Shown here in pieces: positions 17,981 to 26,220 of a DNA stretch of 64,000 nucleotides; position 1 is the stretch's first letter; the number at the start of each line of letters is the position of its first letter. The notes beneath the pieces were generated by a model. It was not told the DNA's origin. It saw only the letters and a program-made list of their open reading frames with translations, and searched no databases. The stretch is taken from the NCBI GenBank assembly GCA_945875845.1, contig CAMCMB010000013.1:1-64000 (forward strand), given 5' to 3'. The DNA is from Pirellula staleyi DSM 6068. GTDB lineage: Bacteria; Planctomycetota; Planctomycetia; Pirellulales; Pirellulaceae. Made by a program: the position numbers and the translations under genes.

Positions 17981-18874
17981 ATGTTGAAGACAAAGTTGTT
18001 CAGTTTGGCACTTGCTGCCGTTTCGAGCGTAGGATCGTTCGCTTTCGCTGCTGATAAGGATATCGTTGACACCGCCGTCGGAGCAGGAAAATTCAAGACT
18101 CTTGCAGCTGCGTTGGGTGCCGCTGGTCTCGTCGAGACCATGAAGGGAACCGGTCCTTTCACGGTTTTCGCACCAACCGATGAGGCCTTCGCAAAGTTGC
18201 CAGCTAGCGCAGTTGCCGATCTGCTCAAGCCAGAAAATAAAGCGAAGTTGACGGCCATTTTGACGCACCATGTGGTCAAGGGAAAAGTTATGGCTGCTGA
18301 CGTTGTCAAGGTTAAGGGAGCTGTTGCTCTGGATGGACAACGCATCGACGTAGTAGTCGCTGGTGGATCCGTTTCGGTTGACGGAGCAAAAGTTGCCGCC
18401 ACCGATATCGCTTGCACCAACGGTGTCATTCACATCATCGATACCGTCATGATGCCAGCCACCGACAATATTCCTACTGTGGCCACGAAGGCCGGTAGTT
18501 TCAAGACTTTGGTGGCTGCCGTGAAAGCTGCAGGCCTTGCCGAGACCCTAAGCGGCACCGGCCCTTTTACCGTCTTTGCACCTAATGACGAAGCCTTCGC
18601 TAAGCTCGGCACAACCGTTGCTGACCTGCTCAAGCCAGAAAACAAGGCGAAGCTTGCTTCTATCTTGACCTACCACGTTGTGGCTGGACGAGTTTACTCG
18701 GAAGATGCAGTTGCTGCCAAAGCCGCTAAGACCGTCAACGGAGCATCTGTGAAGATCACCGTCACCGACAAGGGTGCCTTCGTCAACGATGCCAAGATCC
18801 TTGCAACCGATATCGACGCGTCCAACGGCGTTATCCATGTGATTGACTCAGTCATCCTCCCACCGGCTAAGTAA
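17981..18874 (+). CDS. Exported protein with two FAS1 (fasciclin) domains
   Basis: A 297-aa extracytoplasmic protein; FAS1 domains act in adhesion or matrix binding. Sec signal peptide at 1-23 (ending FAFA). Domain 1 at about 27-157 and domain 2 at about 165-296, each with [10 protein letters not shown](T/N)DEAFAKL, LTHHVV or LTYHVV, and the final NGVIH(I/V)ID motif. The two domains are highly alike even in DNA around CTGCTCAAGCCAGAAAA (18219 and 18627), pointing to a fairly recent internal duplication. An intrinsic terminator follows, so it is probably monocistronic. Confidence 0.92.
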   Translation: MLKTKLFSLALAAVSSVGSFAFAADKDIVDTAVGAGKFKTLAAALGAAGLVETMKGTGPFTVFAPTDEAFAKLPASAVADLLKPENKAKLTAILTHHVVKGKVMAADVVKVKGAVALDGQRIDVVVAGGSVSVDGAKVAATDIACTNGVIHIIDTVMMPATDNIPTVATKAGSFKTLVAAVKAAGLAETLSGTGPFTVFAPNDEAFAKLGTTVADLLKPENKAKLASILTYHVVAGRVYSEDAVAAKAAKTVNGASVKITVTDKGAFVNDAKILATDIDASNGVIHVIDSVILPPAK

Positions 18875-18916
18875 TTTTGGCAATAAGTGGTTTTCACTTT
18901 TTTCCGAAAGAGATCA

Positions 18917-18951
18917 AAAACTCCGTAGTATTTGTATTGCGGAGTTTTTTT
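18917..18951 (+). terminator. Intrinsic terminator after the FAS1 gene
   Basis: AAAACTCCG (18917-18925) pairs with CGGAGTTTT (18940-18948), followed by a T-run to 18951. Confidence 0.9.
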
Positions 18952-19393
18952 GTAGAATTTTTGGGGTTATTCCATCACCCTCATGTCATTGGAACCGCGC
19001 TGGAAATTCAACTGCGGTTCAACCAGGGACTAACGCTGCACGAGCCCTAGGCTCGCGCCCAATGGCACTCACTTTCGGTTCGAACCAATGTTTCGTAGCG
19101 GAGCGGCGCGAGCCGCCCGGTGAATATCCAAGTGATTTGACTACGGTCACCGGACAGCTTGCGCTGTTCCGCTACAAAGTGAGTACCATTTGGCTCGCGC
19201 CCAATGGCTGACCCCTCCAATACGTACTCAGGCAAATAGAAGTCGCAGATTTTGACTTATTCCAGCAAAATTGCACTCTCCGAGAGAACGTTTCGGGCTT
19301 ATTCTATCGTCCGGTTTTTTCGCGGATGTCCGTGTCGAATCAGTCAGAATCGACCGGATCGTTTTTTCAATGAACTAGATTTAGTGTTTGTCC
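18952..19393. other. Gap before the DAHP synthase gene
   Basis: 440 bp holding one GCGGCGCGAGCCGC repeat copy (19051-19207), then AT-rich DNA with two CCGG(A/T)..TTTTTT stretches before the DAHP synthase gene. No gene seen. Confidence 0.5.
19051..19207. repeat. GTAGCGGAGCGGCGCGAGCCGC repeat, copy 1
   Basis: Two hairpin halves: AGCGGAGCGGCGCGAGCC...GGTGAA and, inverted and diverged, CACCGGACAGCTTGCGCTGTTCCGCTAC. The copy is bordered by a 15-bp direct repeat GCTCGCGCCCAATGG (19051-19065 and 19193-19207). Related copies lie at 28593-28672 and 58343-58508. Confidence 0.85.
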
Positions 19394-20746
19394 ATGTCTC
19401 AGCCTTGGTCCCCAACGTCGTGGAAGTCCTTTCGAGTTTCCCAGCAGCCCACTTACCCGGATCCCGCAGCTCTTGAAAACGTGCTGCAACAGCTCAGCGT
19501 AATGCCGCCGCTGGTCACGAGTTGGGAGGTAGATCATCTTCATGATGGAATTGCAGACGCCCAGAAGGGTAATGCTTGGTTGCTTCAAGGGGGCGACTGT
19601 GCCGAAACGTTTGATCAATGCCGAACCGAGCCTATCGCAAGCAAGCTGAAGCTTTTGTTGCAAATGAGTTTGGCGATCGTATTTGGTTCGCGAAAACGCA
19701 TATTGAGAGTTGGCAGGATGGCTGGTCAATATGCCAAGCCTCGTTCGAGCGACACCGAAACTCAAAACGGCGTAACGCTTCCCTGTTACCGTGGCGATTT
19801 GGTCAACCAGTTTGAATTTACCGAGCAAGCTCGAAGAGCCAATCCGGAGCTACTTCTGCGAGGCTACGAGCGATCGGCACTCACGCTTAACTTCATCCGA
19901 GCGTTAAGCGAAGGTGGCTTCGCAGACCTTCACTATCCGGAGAATTGGAATCTTTTGTTTGTGGACGAGGCAAAAGGTGATGTTGCAGCTCGTTATCGCG
20001 AGTTGGTAAAGTCGCTCGGGGACGCGATTCGATTTGTGGAAACCATTCTACGAGAGCCGACTGCAGAGCTAAAGCGAGTCGACTTTTTTACATCCCACGA
20101 AGCCTTGCACCTGGACTACGAGACCGCTTTAACGCGACCGAGCGTTCGCGGTATCGGTTATTACAACCTTGGTACGCATATGCCTTGGATCGGCGAACGC
20201 ACTCGAATGAACGCGGGCGCTCACGTCGAGTACTTTCGAGGTATTCGCAATCCCGTGGCGGTCAAGATTGGACCGTCGATGCACGTGGATGAGCTGCTCG
20301 AACTGATCGATCGATTAAATCCGGACAACAAACCGGGGCGCCTCACGTTGATCCACCGCATGGGGCGTAACAAGGTTGAGGCGTCCCTACCCCCCATGAT
20401 CGAAGCGGTTCAACGGGCGAATCGATTGGTTCTTTGGGTATGTGATCCGATGCACGGAAACACCGTTTCTACAGCTCATGGACGCAAGACACGCCGATTC
20501 GATGATATTGTGGATGAACTCCGGTTGTCGTTTGCAATCCATCGTGCTTGCGGATCCATGTTGGGCGGTGCTCATTTGGAACTGACTGGCGAAAATGTGA
20601 CCGAATGCATCGGAGGCTCGCGTGGATTGACGGAATCGGATCTTGGCGTGGCGTACCAAACGCAACTCGACCCAAGGCTCAATTTCGAACAGGCACTTGA
20701 GATCGCGTTTGAAATATCGAGCCAGCTTTCAGCGCAACGAATATGA
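19394..20746 (+). CDS. Class II 3-deoxy-D-arabino-heptulosonate 7-phosphate synthase
   Basis: First enzyme of aromatic amino acid synthesis: condenses PEP with erythrose 4-phosphate. The ATG at 19394 is used (MSQPWSPTSW); a TTG two codons earlier is less likely. The 450-aa length is right for the plant/Mycobacterium class II type. Motifs: LLQGGDCAETF (about 60-70), RVGRMAGQYAKPRS (about 108-121), the metal and substrate region GEHTR-like IGERTRMNAGAHVEYFRGIRNP, KIGPSM, and GGxHLELTGENVTECIGG near the end. It converges with the next gene, the stops being five bases apart. Confidence 0.95.
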   Translation: MSQPWSPTSWKSFRVSQQPTYPDPAALENVLQQLSVMPPLVTSWEVDHLHDGIADAQKGNAWLLQGGDCAETFDQCRTEPIASKLKLLLQMSLAIVFGSRKRILRVGRMAGQYAKPRSSDTETQNGVTLPCYRGDLVNQFEFTEQARRANPELLLRGYERSALTLNFIRALSEGGFADLHYPENWNLLFVDEAKGDVAARYRELVKSLGDAIRFVETILREPTAELKRVDFFTSHEALHLDYETALTRPSVRGIGYYNLGTHMPWIGERTRMNAGAHVEYFRGIRNPVAVKIGPSMHVDELLELIDRLNPDNKPGRLTLIHRMGRNKVEASLPPMIEAVQRANRLVLWVCDPMHGNTVSTAHGRKTRRFDDIVDELRLSFAIHRACGSMLGGAHLELTGENVTECIGGSRGLTESDLGVAYQTQLDPRLNFEQALEIAFEISSQLSAQRI

Positions 20747-20750
20747 TTTT

Positions 20751-22571
20751 TCACTTGGGTGCGTCGGTCAAGTCGAGAGTCAGCCACGCTCCAGGGCTGA
20801 CTTCCACGGATGGTACTTCGGTCGATTGAAATCGCTTAAGCCGAGCGTCCCAAGTTCGCTGAATCACCACGATTTTTCCACCTGGCACACCTTTGCATAC
20901 AAGGGATTCATCGGATGCGTCGCGTGCAAGTTCGGTCGATAACGCTAGGATCGAATAGCTGCGTATTCCCCTGTACTCCTGTTGAATGAAGAAGTTGCTG
21001 AGCGGTGTTTGAGCGGATGCCTTGCGCGATCGAACGGTTAGAACGGAATAGGCATTGAGTTGAATTGTGTTGCCATCGCTATAGTCGGAAAGTCGCCCGA
21101 CAAATGATCCTGCATCGTTCCAAGCCACGATGAAATCATGCATTGCGTGCGAGGGATGAGCGTTGAGTCGAAAGTTTCCGCTGGAATCCGTTTGCTGCCA
21201 AGCATGTTCGGGCCAAGACAGAGAAGCGATGAGTGGATCGATTTTGGGAGGTATCTCCATGGTTCCTTTTGCTAGGAAAACGACATTTGCCTTTGCGGCC
21301 ACGGACCCGTCCGGATTGAGAAGTTTAGCGGCATCTTTGATTTGTGGACTGGGTCGTTGTAGGCGAAGAACATCGGGCGAGTTTGCGTCGTCACTCTTGC
21401 TGATGCGAAATCGCTGTCGCACGTATCCGCAAGCGACTAAATCGATATTCAGCTTGTCAAAAAAGTCGATGTTCTTCAGTGTGAATTTGCCGTTTGCGCC
21501 GAGCAACGTTGACTTGGGAAGTGCCCAAGGCACAACCGCGTTTACTGGATTTTCCTGATGATTTTGGCGGTTTAGCGGTGGGTCCGATGCATATCCGACA
21601 ATAAATCGCTCAATGGGTTGCTCCGTTTCCGCATCGATCACGCGATATTCTAAATCGCGATGTGGATACAGAACTATCTTCGTTGAATGTTCTGTCTTGT
21701 GGTCTTCGCGAACATACGCTTTTTGAAAACCCTCTTTTTGAACTTCGAACGTCAAGGCCCCAATCGGAGCGTTAGACCACCTGAGTTTGCCTCGCTCATC
21801 GGTTCGAGCGGACCACTCAATCGCACCGCATTTGTCCCACGATCCCAAGCGAACGACCGCATCCGGGATTGCGTTTGATCGATTGTCCGTAACAAGGAAT
21901 TCGAGTGGGGCTGGTTTCTTTAGCTCGATAACCGGAACGCTCGTGCTCGATAGCGAGAGATTGTTCAAGGAACCTGCTTCACCCGTTGGCAGTACCGCTC
22001 GAAGATTGATACCGCGTACGGGAACCCCGCCCAACTCAAACCATCCACGGTTGTCCGATATGGCTGTCATCTCGGGTGGGTCGGCAATGTCGTACCCAGA
22101 TTCAACACTCGACACGATAGCCCCTTCGACCTCTCGATCTTGCTCATCGACGACATATGCTTGAATGGAACTGGCCTTTCGCAAAATGGAAAGTCTCGCT
22201 TGTTGAGGTGCAAGCAGAATTTCAAGATGCAGGTATCCAGTCTTTCTAGCCTGTAACGCATAGATCTTCGGATGCTTTGATGTATCCCATTGCCATTCGC
22301 CGTTTTCATTCGTTGTGGCGCGATGCCCTCTGACAGACTCACTCGAAATCGATAGATCATGTAAAATCGCAATCAATTCGACTCCCGTAATCGGTTTTGC
22401 GTCTTCGTCAACGATTGTGCCTTCGATGGAATTGGACGCAATGGATTGCGAACCGGTCGATTGAGCGAGTCCAGCTCGTTCTTGGCATATGCAAACGCAG
22501 AAAAAGATTGGCAGCGCAAATAGGGTCGCTGGCGAAGTCAGCCGAATATAGCCAGGAATCGATCGAAGCAT
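20751..22571 (-). CDS. Exported protein with repeated carboxypeptidase-regulatory/Ig-like domains
   Basis: A 606-aa secreted or cell-surface protein with an N-terminal signal peptide (about 1-36, ending GLAQ). Several beta-sandwich units of the CarboxypepD_reg/CnaB type are recognisable by phrases such as IEGTIVDEDAKPITGVEL (about 50-67), AYVVDEQDREVEGAIVSS (about 139-156) and FLVTDNRSNAIPDAVVRLG (about 226-244). No catalytic residues or anchor are visible. Such proteins are usually matrix or surface binding modules in planctomycetes. It is divergent from the small exported protein at 22896. Confidence 0.7.
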   Translation of the reverse strand: MLRSIPGYIRLTSPATLFALPIFFCVCICQERAGLAQSTGSQSIASNSIEGTIVDEDAKPITGVELIAILHDLSISSESVRGHRATTNENGEWQWDTSKHPKIYALQARKTGYLHLEILLAPQQARLSILRKASSIQAYVVDEQDREVEGAIVSSVESGYDIADPPEMTAISDNRGWFELGGVPVRGINLRAVLPTGEAGSLNNLSLSSTSVPVIELKKPAPLEFLVTDNRSNAIPDAVVRLGSWDKCGAIEWSARTDERGKLRWSNAPIGALTFEVQKEGFQKAYVREDHKTEHSTKIVLYPHRDLEYRVIDAETEQPIERFIVGYASDPPLNRQNHQENPVNAVVPWALPKSTLLGANGKFTLKNIDFFDKLNIDLVACGYVRQRFRISKSDDANSPDVLRLQRPSPQIKDAAKLLNPDGSVAAKANVVFLAKGTMEIPPKIDPLIASLSWPEHAWQQTDSSGNFRLNAHPSHAMHDFIVAWNDAGSFVGRLSDYSDGNTIQLNAYSVLTVRSRKASAQTPLSNFFIQQEYRGIRSYSILALSTELARDASDESLVCKGVPGGKIVVIQRTWDARLKRFQSTEVPSVEVSPGAWLTLDLTDAPK

Positions 22572-22895
22572 TGCATGGATTGTCCGCTGTGATAGTTAGG
22601 TGAGCGACAGTCTTAAATCTACCTGAAACGGGTCTTGAAGATAATGTAGTTCGACAACGACTTTTCCCTAGTTGCGACGACGGGTAATCCCTACAACTTT
22701 TTCCTTCTTGCGTTCTAAGCCAATACCGTCCTGGCCGTCCTCCGCGAGAGAACAAAGTGGAGTGTCCCCAATTTTCGCCATTTTTTCTGTTATAGTGATT
22801 GTACGACAATGCATCTTGGACACCTGCGATTGGCCTGTGTGGCCGTTGAAGTTCGAGAGAATTTGAACCATACCATTTGGGTAGAAGTGAGGTTG
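22572..22895. other. Divergent intergenic stretch
   Basis: 324 bp without repeats or convincing genes. A TATAGT hexamer at 22791-22796 could be a -10 for the small exported protein, but no -35 is convincing. Confidence 0.3.
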
Positions 22896-23219
22896 ATGAT
22901 GTATCTCTCCAAGTATTTTTCTTTGGCAATCTGCGGATTGGTCGCTGTTGCTGCGACTGCGGATGTATTCGCCCAAAGTGGTAACGGTGGTGGTCTTTTC
23001 CGCCTCGTGAATATACCCAGGACACGGTATGAACTTGCGACGCTGCCTGAGGTTCAAGCAGAACTCAAACTAAACGATGCCCAGAAGAAGTTGGCAACGG
23101 ACCTATTAGCAAAACAGCGTGAAGCTGCTGCTGACAGAACGCGTACTGCTGGCGCTGTTGGCGGATTTCGCCTTGGTAAGGGCGGAGGAGTCGATTTCCC
23201 AGCCGCGGAAATCAAATGA
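22896..23219 (+). CDS. Small exported protein of unknown function
   Basis: The start is set at ATG 22896, preceded by GAAGTGAGGTTG; the longer frame to 22809 has no signal peptide at its N-terminus. The 107-aa product has a signal peptide at about 1-26 (ending DVFAQ), then one helical unit ELATLPEVQAELKLNDAQKKL. This resembles the LxLxxxQ repeat of planctomycete exported proteins and, weakly, Spy/LTXXQ proteins. It ends soon after, in a Gly-rich tail (GGFRLGKGGGVDF). The transposase cassette begins 28 bases after the stop, so the tail may have been altered by insertion. Confidence 0.55.
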   Translation: MMYLSKYFSLAICGLVAVAATADVFAQSGNGGGLFRLVNIPRTRYELATLPEVQAELKLNDAQKKLATDLLAKQREAAADRTRTAGAVGGFRLGKGGGVDFPAAEIK

Positions 23220-23277
23220 TCGAATCAGAGATCAGAGATGGGGGAATTGTCGGTAGCGAGATGGGCTAGCTTGCAAA

Positions 23278-23317
23278 CCGTACGCTCCAGTCGGACAAGC
23301 CGACTGGGGGCGTGCGG
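23278..23317 (+). repeat. REP-like extended hairpin, left
   Basis: CCGTACGC and CAGTCGG pair with CCGACTG and GCGTGCGG across the loop ACAAG: an inner 7-bp stem and an outer 8-bp stem with one G-T pair, separated by small bulges. Its counterpart in the right repeat is 24514-24553. Confidence 0.85.
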
Positions 23318-23330
23318 TCGAACCGGCGAC

Positions 23331-23430
23331 GTCGGACGAGCAGGCAGAGTCGGATGAGCAGGCGACGTCGGACGAGCAGGCAGAGTCGGACGAGCAGGCT
23401 GAGTCGGACGAGCAGGCAGAGTCGGACGAG
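23331..23430. repeat. 18-bp minisatellite, about 5.5 units (left)
   Basis: Units of GTCGGACGAGCAGGCAGA with a few changes (GGATGAG, GGCGAC, GGCTGA). Reading frames through it encode six-residue repeats and are not genes. The right copy (24567-24702) has about 7.5 units. Confidence 0.92.
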
Positions 23431-23454
23431 GTTGGTAGACAGGAGTTTTGGCCC

Positions 23455-23543
23455 CCGATGGGCTTGCCCCATCGGAGCCAACGGTTCGCAGCTAGAACTC
23501 CCTGAAACCTATAACCAAAAGACCCCCGCGACCTTGCGTCGCG
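23455..23543 (+). repeat. Two REP-like hairpins with loop CTTGC (left)
   Basis: CCGATGGG-CTTGC-CCCATCGG (23455-23475) and CGCGAC-CTTGC-GTCGCG (23527-23543). The loop CTTGC is nearly the reverse complement of the ACAAG loop of the first hairpin, so the hairpins on either side of the minisatellite are inverted relative to each other. Confidence 0.8.
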
Positions 23544-23635
23544 CGGTGAATCAGGTTCCCCCAGCTCCCAAACCAACTCAACTCCGCGATACAATTCAAC
23601 AAACCACCCACCATCCTCTATCGCGGACGTTCAAG

Positions 23636-24433
23636 ATGTCCAACACGGATTGCTATTCGCCTGAAACAACAACTCCCGCCTACGCGTTGCGATGGTCCTG
23701 GACCGGTTGGCCATCACAAGGTTTCATGCCCACGTTGTCCAACGCTGACTGGCAAGTTCTATCGCAAGCGTGGGAGAAAGATGGAATCCGGCTGTTGGAA
23801 CGCAAGTGCGAACAAGATCAATGGCAGGTTACCGTCAGTTCAAAACCTCATGCGTTTCCTTCCTTTATCGTTGCCCGAATCAAGGGACGCATCGACCACT
23901 TTTTTCGTTCCCGTGGAGTCCCCTTCAAGTTCTCTCGAAAGGTATCGCTTCGCGCTATTGGCGATAACACCATTGCAGACATTCAGGCCTATATCGGAAA
24001 TCAAGTTGAGGCAGCAGGATTCGTCGATGTTCGTTTCGCCGAAGCTCTCAAGCAATTTACGAGTGTTTGTACGGACGGTAACGAATGGAACTTGCCAATC
24101 GAAGTGGCCAGCGGTCGGTATTGGTATCACTTGCATTTGGTCCTCGTTGTCGATAGACGCCATCGCATTCGCGACCTGCAGTTTCTGGCAGCTCTATTTG
24201 AAGCTTGCCAAGCAATCGCACTGGATCGAAGCGATCGGCTCGCGAGCATCTCTGTTATGCCTGATCACCTTCACTTAAGCCTTGGCGGTGGCAACGTTGA
24301 GGATTCGCCGGAAGCGATTGCGATCTTCTACATGAATGAGACTTGCCGAAGATTGAAGGCTTTGGGATTGTGGCGTCCGAGCTATTACATTGGTACTACG
24401 GGAATCTATAACATGAACGCAGTCAGGAGTTAG
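23636..24433 (+). CDS. REP-associated (RAYT/IS200-like) HUH transposase with fused half-domains
   Basis: Single-strand DNA transposase of the Y1 HUH superfamily, presumed to act on the flanking REP hairpins. The ATG at 23636 gives 265 aa; an open frame reaches back to 23312, but only through the repeat. C-terminal half (about 160-265): YHLHLVLVVDRRHRI strand, then HUH motif MPDHLHL (H211, H213) and the helix ending YYIGTTGIYNMNAVR, but the protein stops where the tyrosine helix is expected. N-terminal half (about 14-130): KGRIDHFFR, then FSRKVSLRAIGD and IQAYIGNQ with Y119, matching the Y1 tyrosine helix, while its HUH position is QWQVTVS. So one half seems to supply Tyr and the other HUH. 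Both flanks carry REP hairpins, as expected for RAYTs. Confidence 0.75.
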   Translation: MSNTDCYSPETTTPAYALRWSWTGWPSQGFMPTLSNADWQVLSQAWEKDGIRLLERKCEQDQWQVTVSSKPHAFPSFIVARIKGRIDHFFRSRGVPFKFSRKVSLRAIGDNTIADIQAYIGNQVEAAGFVDVRFAEALKQFTSVCTDGNEWNLPIEVASGRYWYHLHLVLVVDRRHRIRDLQFLAALFEACQAIALDRSDRLASISVMPDHLHLSLGGGNVEDSPEAIAIFYMNETCRRLKALGLWRPSYYIGTTGIYNMNAVRS

Positions 24434-24454
24434 GCAGCGAAGAACCTCTGGCTT

Positions 24455-24475
24455 CAGACGGGACAAGCCCGTCTG
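24455..24475 (+). repeat. REP-like hairpin just after the transposase
   Basis: CAGACGGG-ACAAG-CCCGTCTG, an 8-bp stem with the same ACAAG loop as the extended hairpins. It has no counterpart at the corresponding place left of the transposase. Confidence 0.8.
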
Positions 24476-24482
24476 GGAGCCT

Positions 24483-24864
24483 TTGTCGGTAGCGAGATGG
24501 GCTAGCTTGCAAGCCGTACGCTCCAGTCGGACAAGCCGACTGGGGGCGTGCGGCCGAACCGGCGACGTCGGCCGAGCAGGCAGAGTCGGACAAGCCGGCG
24601 ACGTCGGACGAGCAGGCAGAGTCGGACGAGCAGGCAGAGTCGGACGAGCAGGCAGAGTCAGACGAGCAGGCAGAGTCGGACGAGCAGGCAGAGTCGGACG
24701 AGGTTGTAGACAGGAGTTTTGGCCCCCGATGGGCTTGCCCCATCGGAGCCAACGGTTCGCAGCTAGAACTCCCTGAAACCTATAACCAAAAGACCCCCGC
24801 GACCTTGCGTCGCGCGGTGAATCAGGTTCCACCAGCTCCCATACCAACTCAACTCCGCGATACA
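24483..24864 (+). repeat. Long direct repeat flanking the transposase, right copy
   Basis: 382 bp repeating 23247-23593: extended hairpin 24514-24553, minisatellite 24567-24702, CTTGC-loop hairpins 24726-24746 and 24798-24814. It runs directly into a fragment of the transposase gene. Confidence 0.92.
24567..24702. repeat. 18-bp minisatellite, about 7.5 units (right)
   Basis: Same unit as the left block with two extra units. The variant units GTCGGCCGAG and GTCGGACAAGCCGGCGAC lie at its left end. Confidence 0.92.
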
Positions 24865-24865
24865 G

Positions 24866-24957
24866 TTGAGGATTCGCCGGAAACGATTGCGATCTTCTAC
24901 GTGAATGAGACTTGCCGAAGATTGAAGGCTTTGCGATTGTGGCGTCCGAGCTATTAG
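24866..24957 (+). pseudogene. 3' fragment of a second transposase copy
   Basis: 92 bp matching codons at 24297-24388 of the intact transposase with a handful of substitutions (VEDSPE(A/T)IAIFY..NETCRRLKAL), ending in TAG where the intact gene reads on. It begins right where the right repeat ends (GATACAGTTGAGG versus GATACAATTCAAC on the left). This looks like an internally deleted second unit of a tandem duplication. Confidence 0.88.
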
Positions 24958-24969
24958 TTTGTGGACGGT

Positions 24970-25938
24970 CTATGAACCGTTGCGTCCGGAAAGTTCCATT
25001 ACCGCACGGCGTCCCAGGTCTGGGTAATCGGTAAAGAACCCGTCTACTTGGAGCGAGTCGAGCAAGAAGCGATGGGTCTCATCCAGCGAACGGGACCACT
25101 TGGGTTGCGAGTGCTTGCGAGCCGTGTAGGGATGAACCTTTAGGCCTGCTTTTTTAGCGGACTCGACCAAGCCAGTCGACTCGATCTTGTCGTTCGCCGT
25201 TCGCCTAGCGAGCAGTTCAAGCGAAGGGCCGATCCCTTGTGCGTATTTGGCAATTTCGGTGATCTCCTCAGGTGAAGCGGGTTTTCCGAGCAGTTGGATC
25301 AATGGCAACGGACAATGTAGCCGCTCTTTCAAGTCGACCAGTTCTTCCGGCTCAAAGCATTGAATGAAGCATTTGCGGCTATCGAACTTGACGTCCGCAA
25401 GCACTTTCAAAAGCTCTTCCCCCATGGATCGGTTGAATTCCTTTTTGTGAAATGCTGGAGACTTTAGCTCGATGTAAATCCCTGTGGCACGTCCGGTCGT
25501 TTCGTTCCAGCCTTCGATCAACTTAATCTCATCGACCAATCGCAAGATGCGTTGACCGGCACCTCCTGGAAAGCGGCCAGGCATCGACGGCGCATCCGAA
25601 CCCTTGCGAGTCCGTTCGTGCATCGCGAGTTGCTGAATTTCGTTCCAGGCGAAGTCAGCGAAATAATAGTGCCCATCTTTGCGAGCCCGATCCTTGAATC
25701 GAAGCTCCACATCGGTAGTCTCCTCCATCGTGATATCGTGGGAGACTACAAACTGGCCATCTTTGCTGAGAACGACATCTTGTTCGATGTAGTCGGCCCC
25801 CTGTGCGTGAGCCATGGCTTTTGCCGCTTCGGTATGTTCCACGGCATAGCCACTTGCTCCTCGATGAGCGATAACAATTGGTTGGTAAGTCTCGATTTCA
25901 ATGAGTTGCATGGCAATTAAAACCAACAGTGCATGCAT
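24970..25938 (-). CDS. Glycerophosphodiester phosphodiesterase
   Basis: Hydrolyses glycerophosphodiesters to glycerol 3-phosphate and an alcohol. The 322-aa product has the GDPD hallmarks: H25-R26 in IAHRGASGY, E52 and D54 in YIEQDVVLSKDG, and H67 in VVSHD; the later ELK segment (YIELKSPAFHKKEF) also fits. Length and the HT after the first motif (EHTEAAKAMA) are like the periplasmic GlpQ type. The first 15 residues are hydrophobic but short, so export is possible, not sure. It is transcribed towards the transposase cassette, 12 bases from the transposase fragment. Confidence 0.92.
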   Translation of the reverse strand: MHALLVLIAMQLIEIETYQPIVIAHRGASGYAVEHTEAAKAMAHAQGADYIEQDVVLSKDGQFVVSHDITMEETTDVELRFKDRARKDGHYYFADFAWNEIQQLAMHERTRKGSDAPSMPGRFPGGAGQRILRLVDEIKLIEGWNETTGRATGIYIELKSPAFHKKEFNRSMGEELLKVLADVKFDSRKCFIQCFEPEELVDLKERLHCPLPLIQLLGKPASPEEITEIAKYAQGIGPSLELLARRTANDKIESTGLVESAKKAGLKVHPYTARKHSQPKWSRSLDETHRFLLDSLQVDGFFTDYPDLGRRAVMELSGRNGS

Positions 25939-25970
25939 AGGAATCCTCTCTATCAGCCGCTGGGCACTAG

Positions 25971-26088
25971 CGGGCTGTTGATTTAGTGAAGTCGTTATTG
26001 GGTAAGGGCGGTAAGACGGACTTCCAAGTCCGTCAATGGGGAATTCGACGGACTAGGACGTTCGTCGTACCATTAAATCAACAGCCCG
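25971..26088 (-). repeat. MITE-like element, copy 3 (most complete)
   Basis: 118 bp with perfect 15-bp terminal inverted repeats CGGGCTGTTGATTTA / TAAATCAACAGCCCG. The inside is the reverse orientation of copy 1: TAGTGAAGTCGTTATTGGGTA, then the GACGGACTTCCAAGTCCGTC hairpin and a second, imperfect hairpin (GACGGACTAGGACGTTCGTC). Confidence 0.9.
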
Positions 26089-26220
26089 GTAGCCCCGGTT
26101 TTGTCTTTGAATGGCAAAACAAGTTTATCGATTTTTCACATGCTGTTAACAACTTGCAATTAAGCCATAGCGGAATTCATCAAGACTTAGCAATTGATAA
26201 TGATGGTGTACAATGTGTGC

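Larger units (their letters stand above)
23247..23593 (+). repeat. Long direct repeat flanking the transposase, left copy
   Basis: 347 bp, almost identical to 24483-24864. In order it holds a GTAG-containing lead-in, an extended hairpin (23278-23317), an 18-bp minisatellite (23331-23430), a hairpin with loop CTTGC (23455-23475) and a second such hairpin (23527-23543). The 35-bp length difference to the right copy equals two minisatellite units less one base. Confidence 0.92.

Noticed and set aside
23232-23594. Minus-strand frames with SDSACS-type hexapeptides (also 24275-24847)
   Set aside because: They are translations of the minisatellite and hairpins; no start signal or family features.
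23331-24702. CRISPR-like regular repeat pattern
   Set aside because: The 18-bp units are contiguous with no unique spacers and no cas genes are near, so it is a minisatellite.
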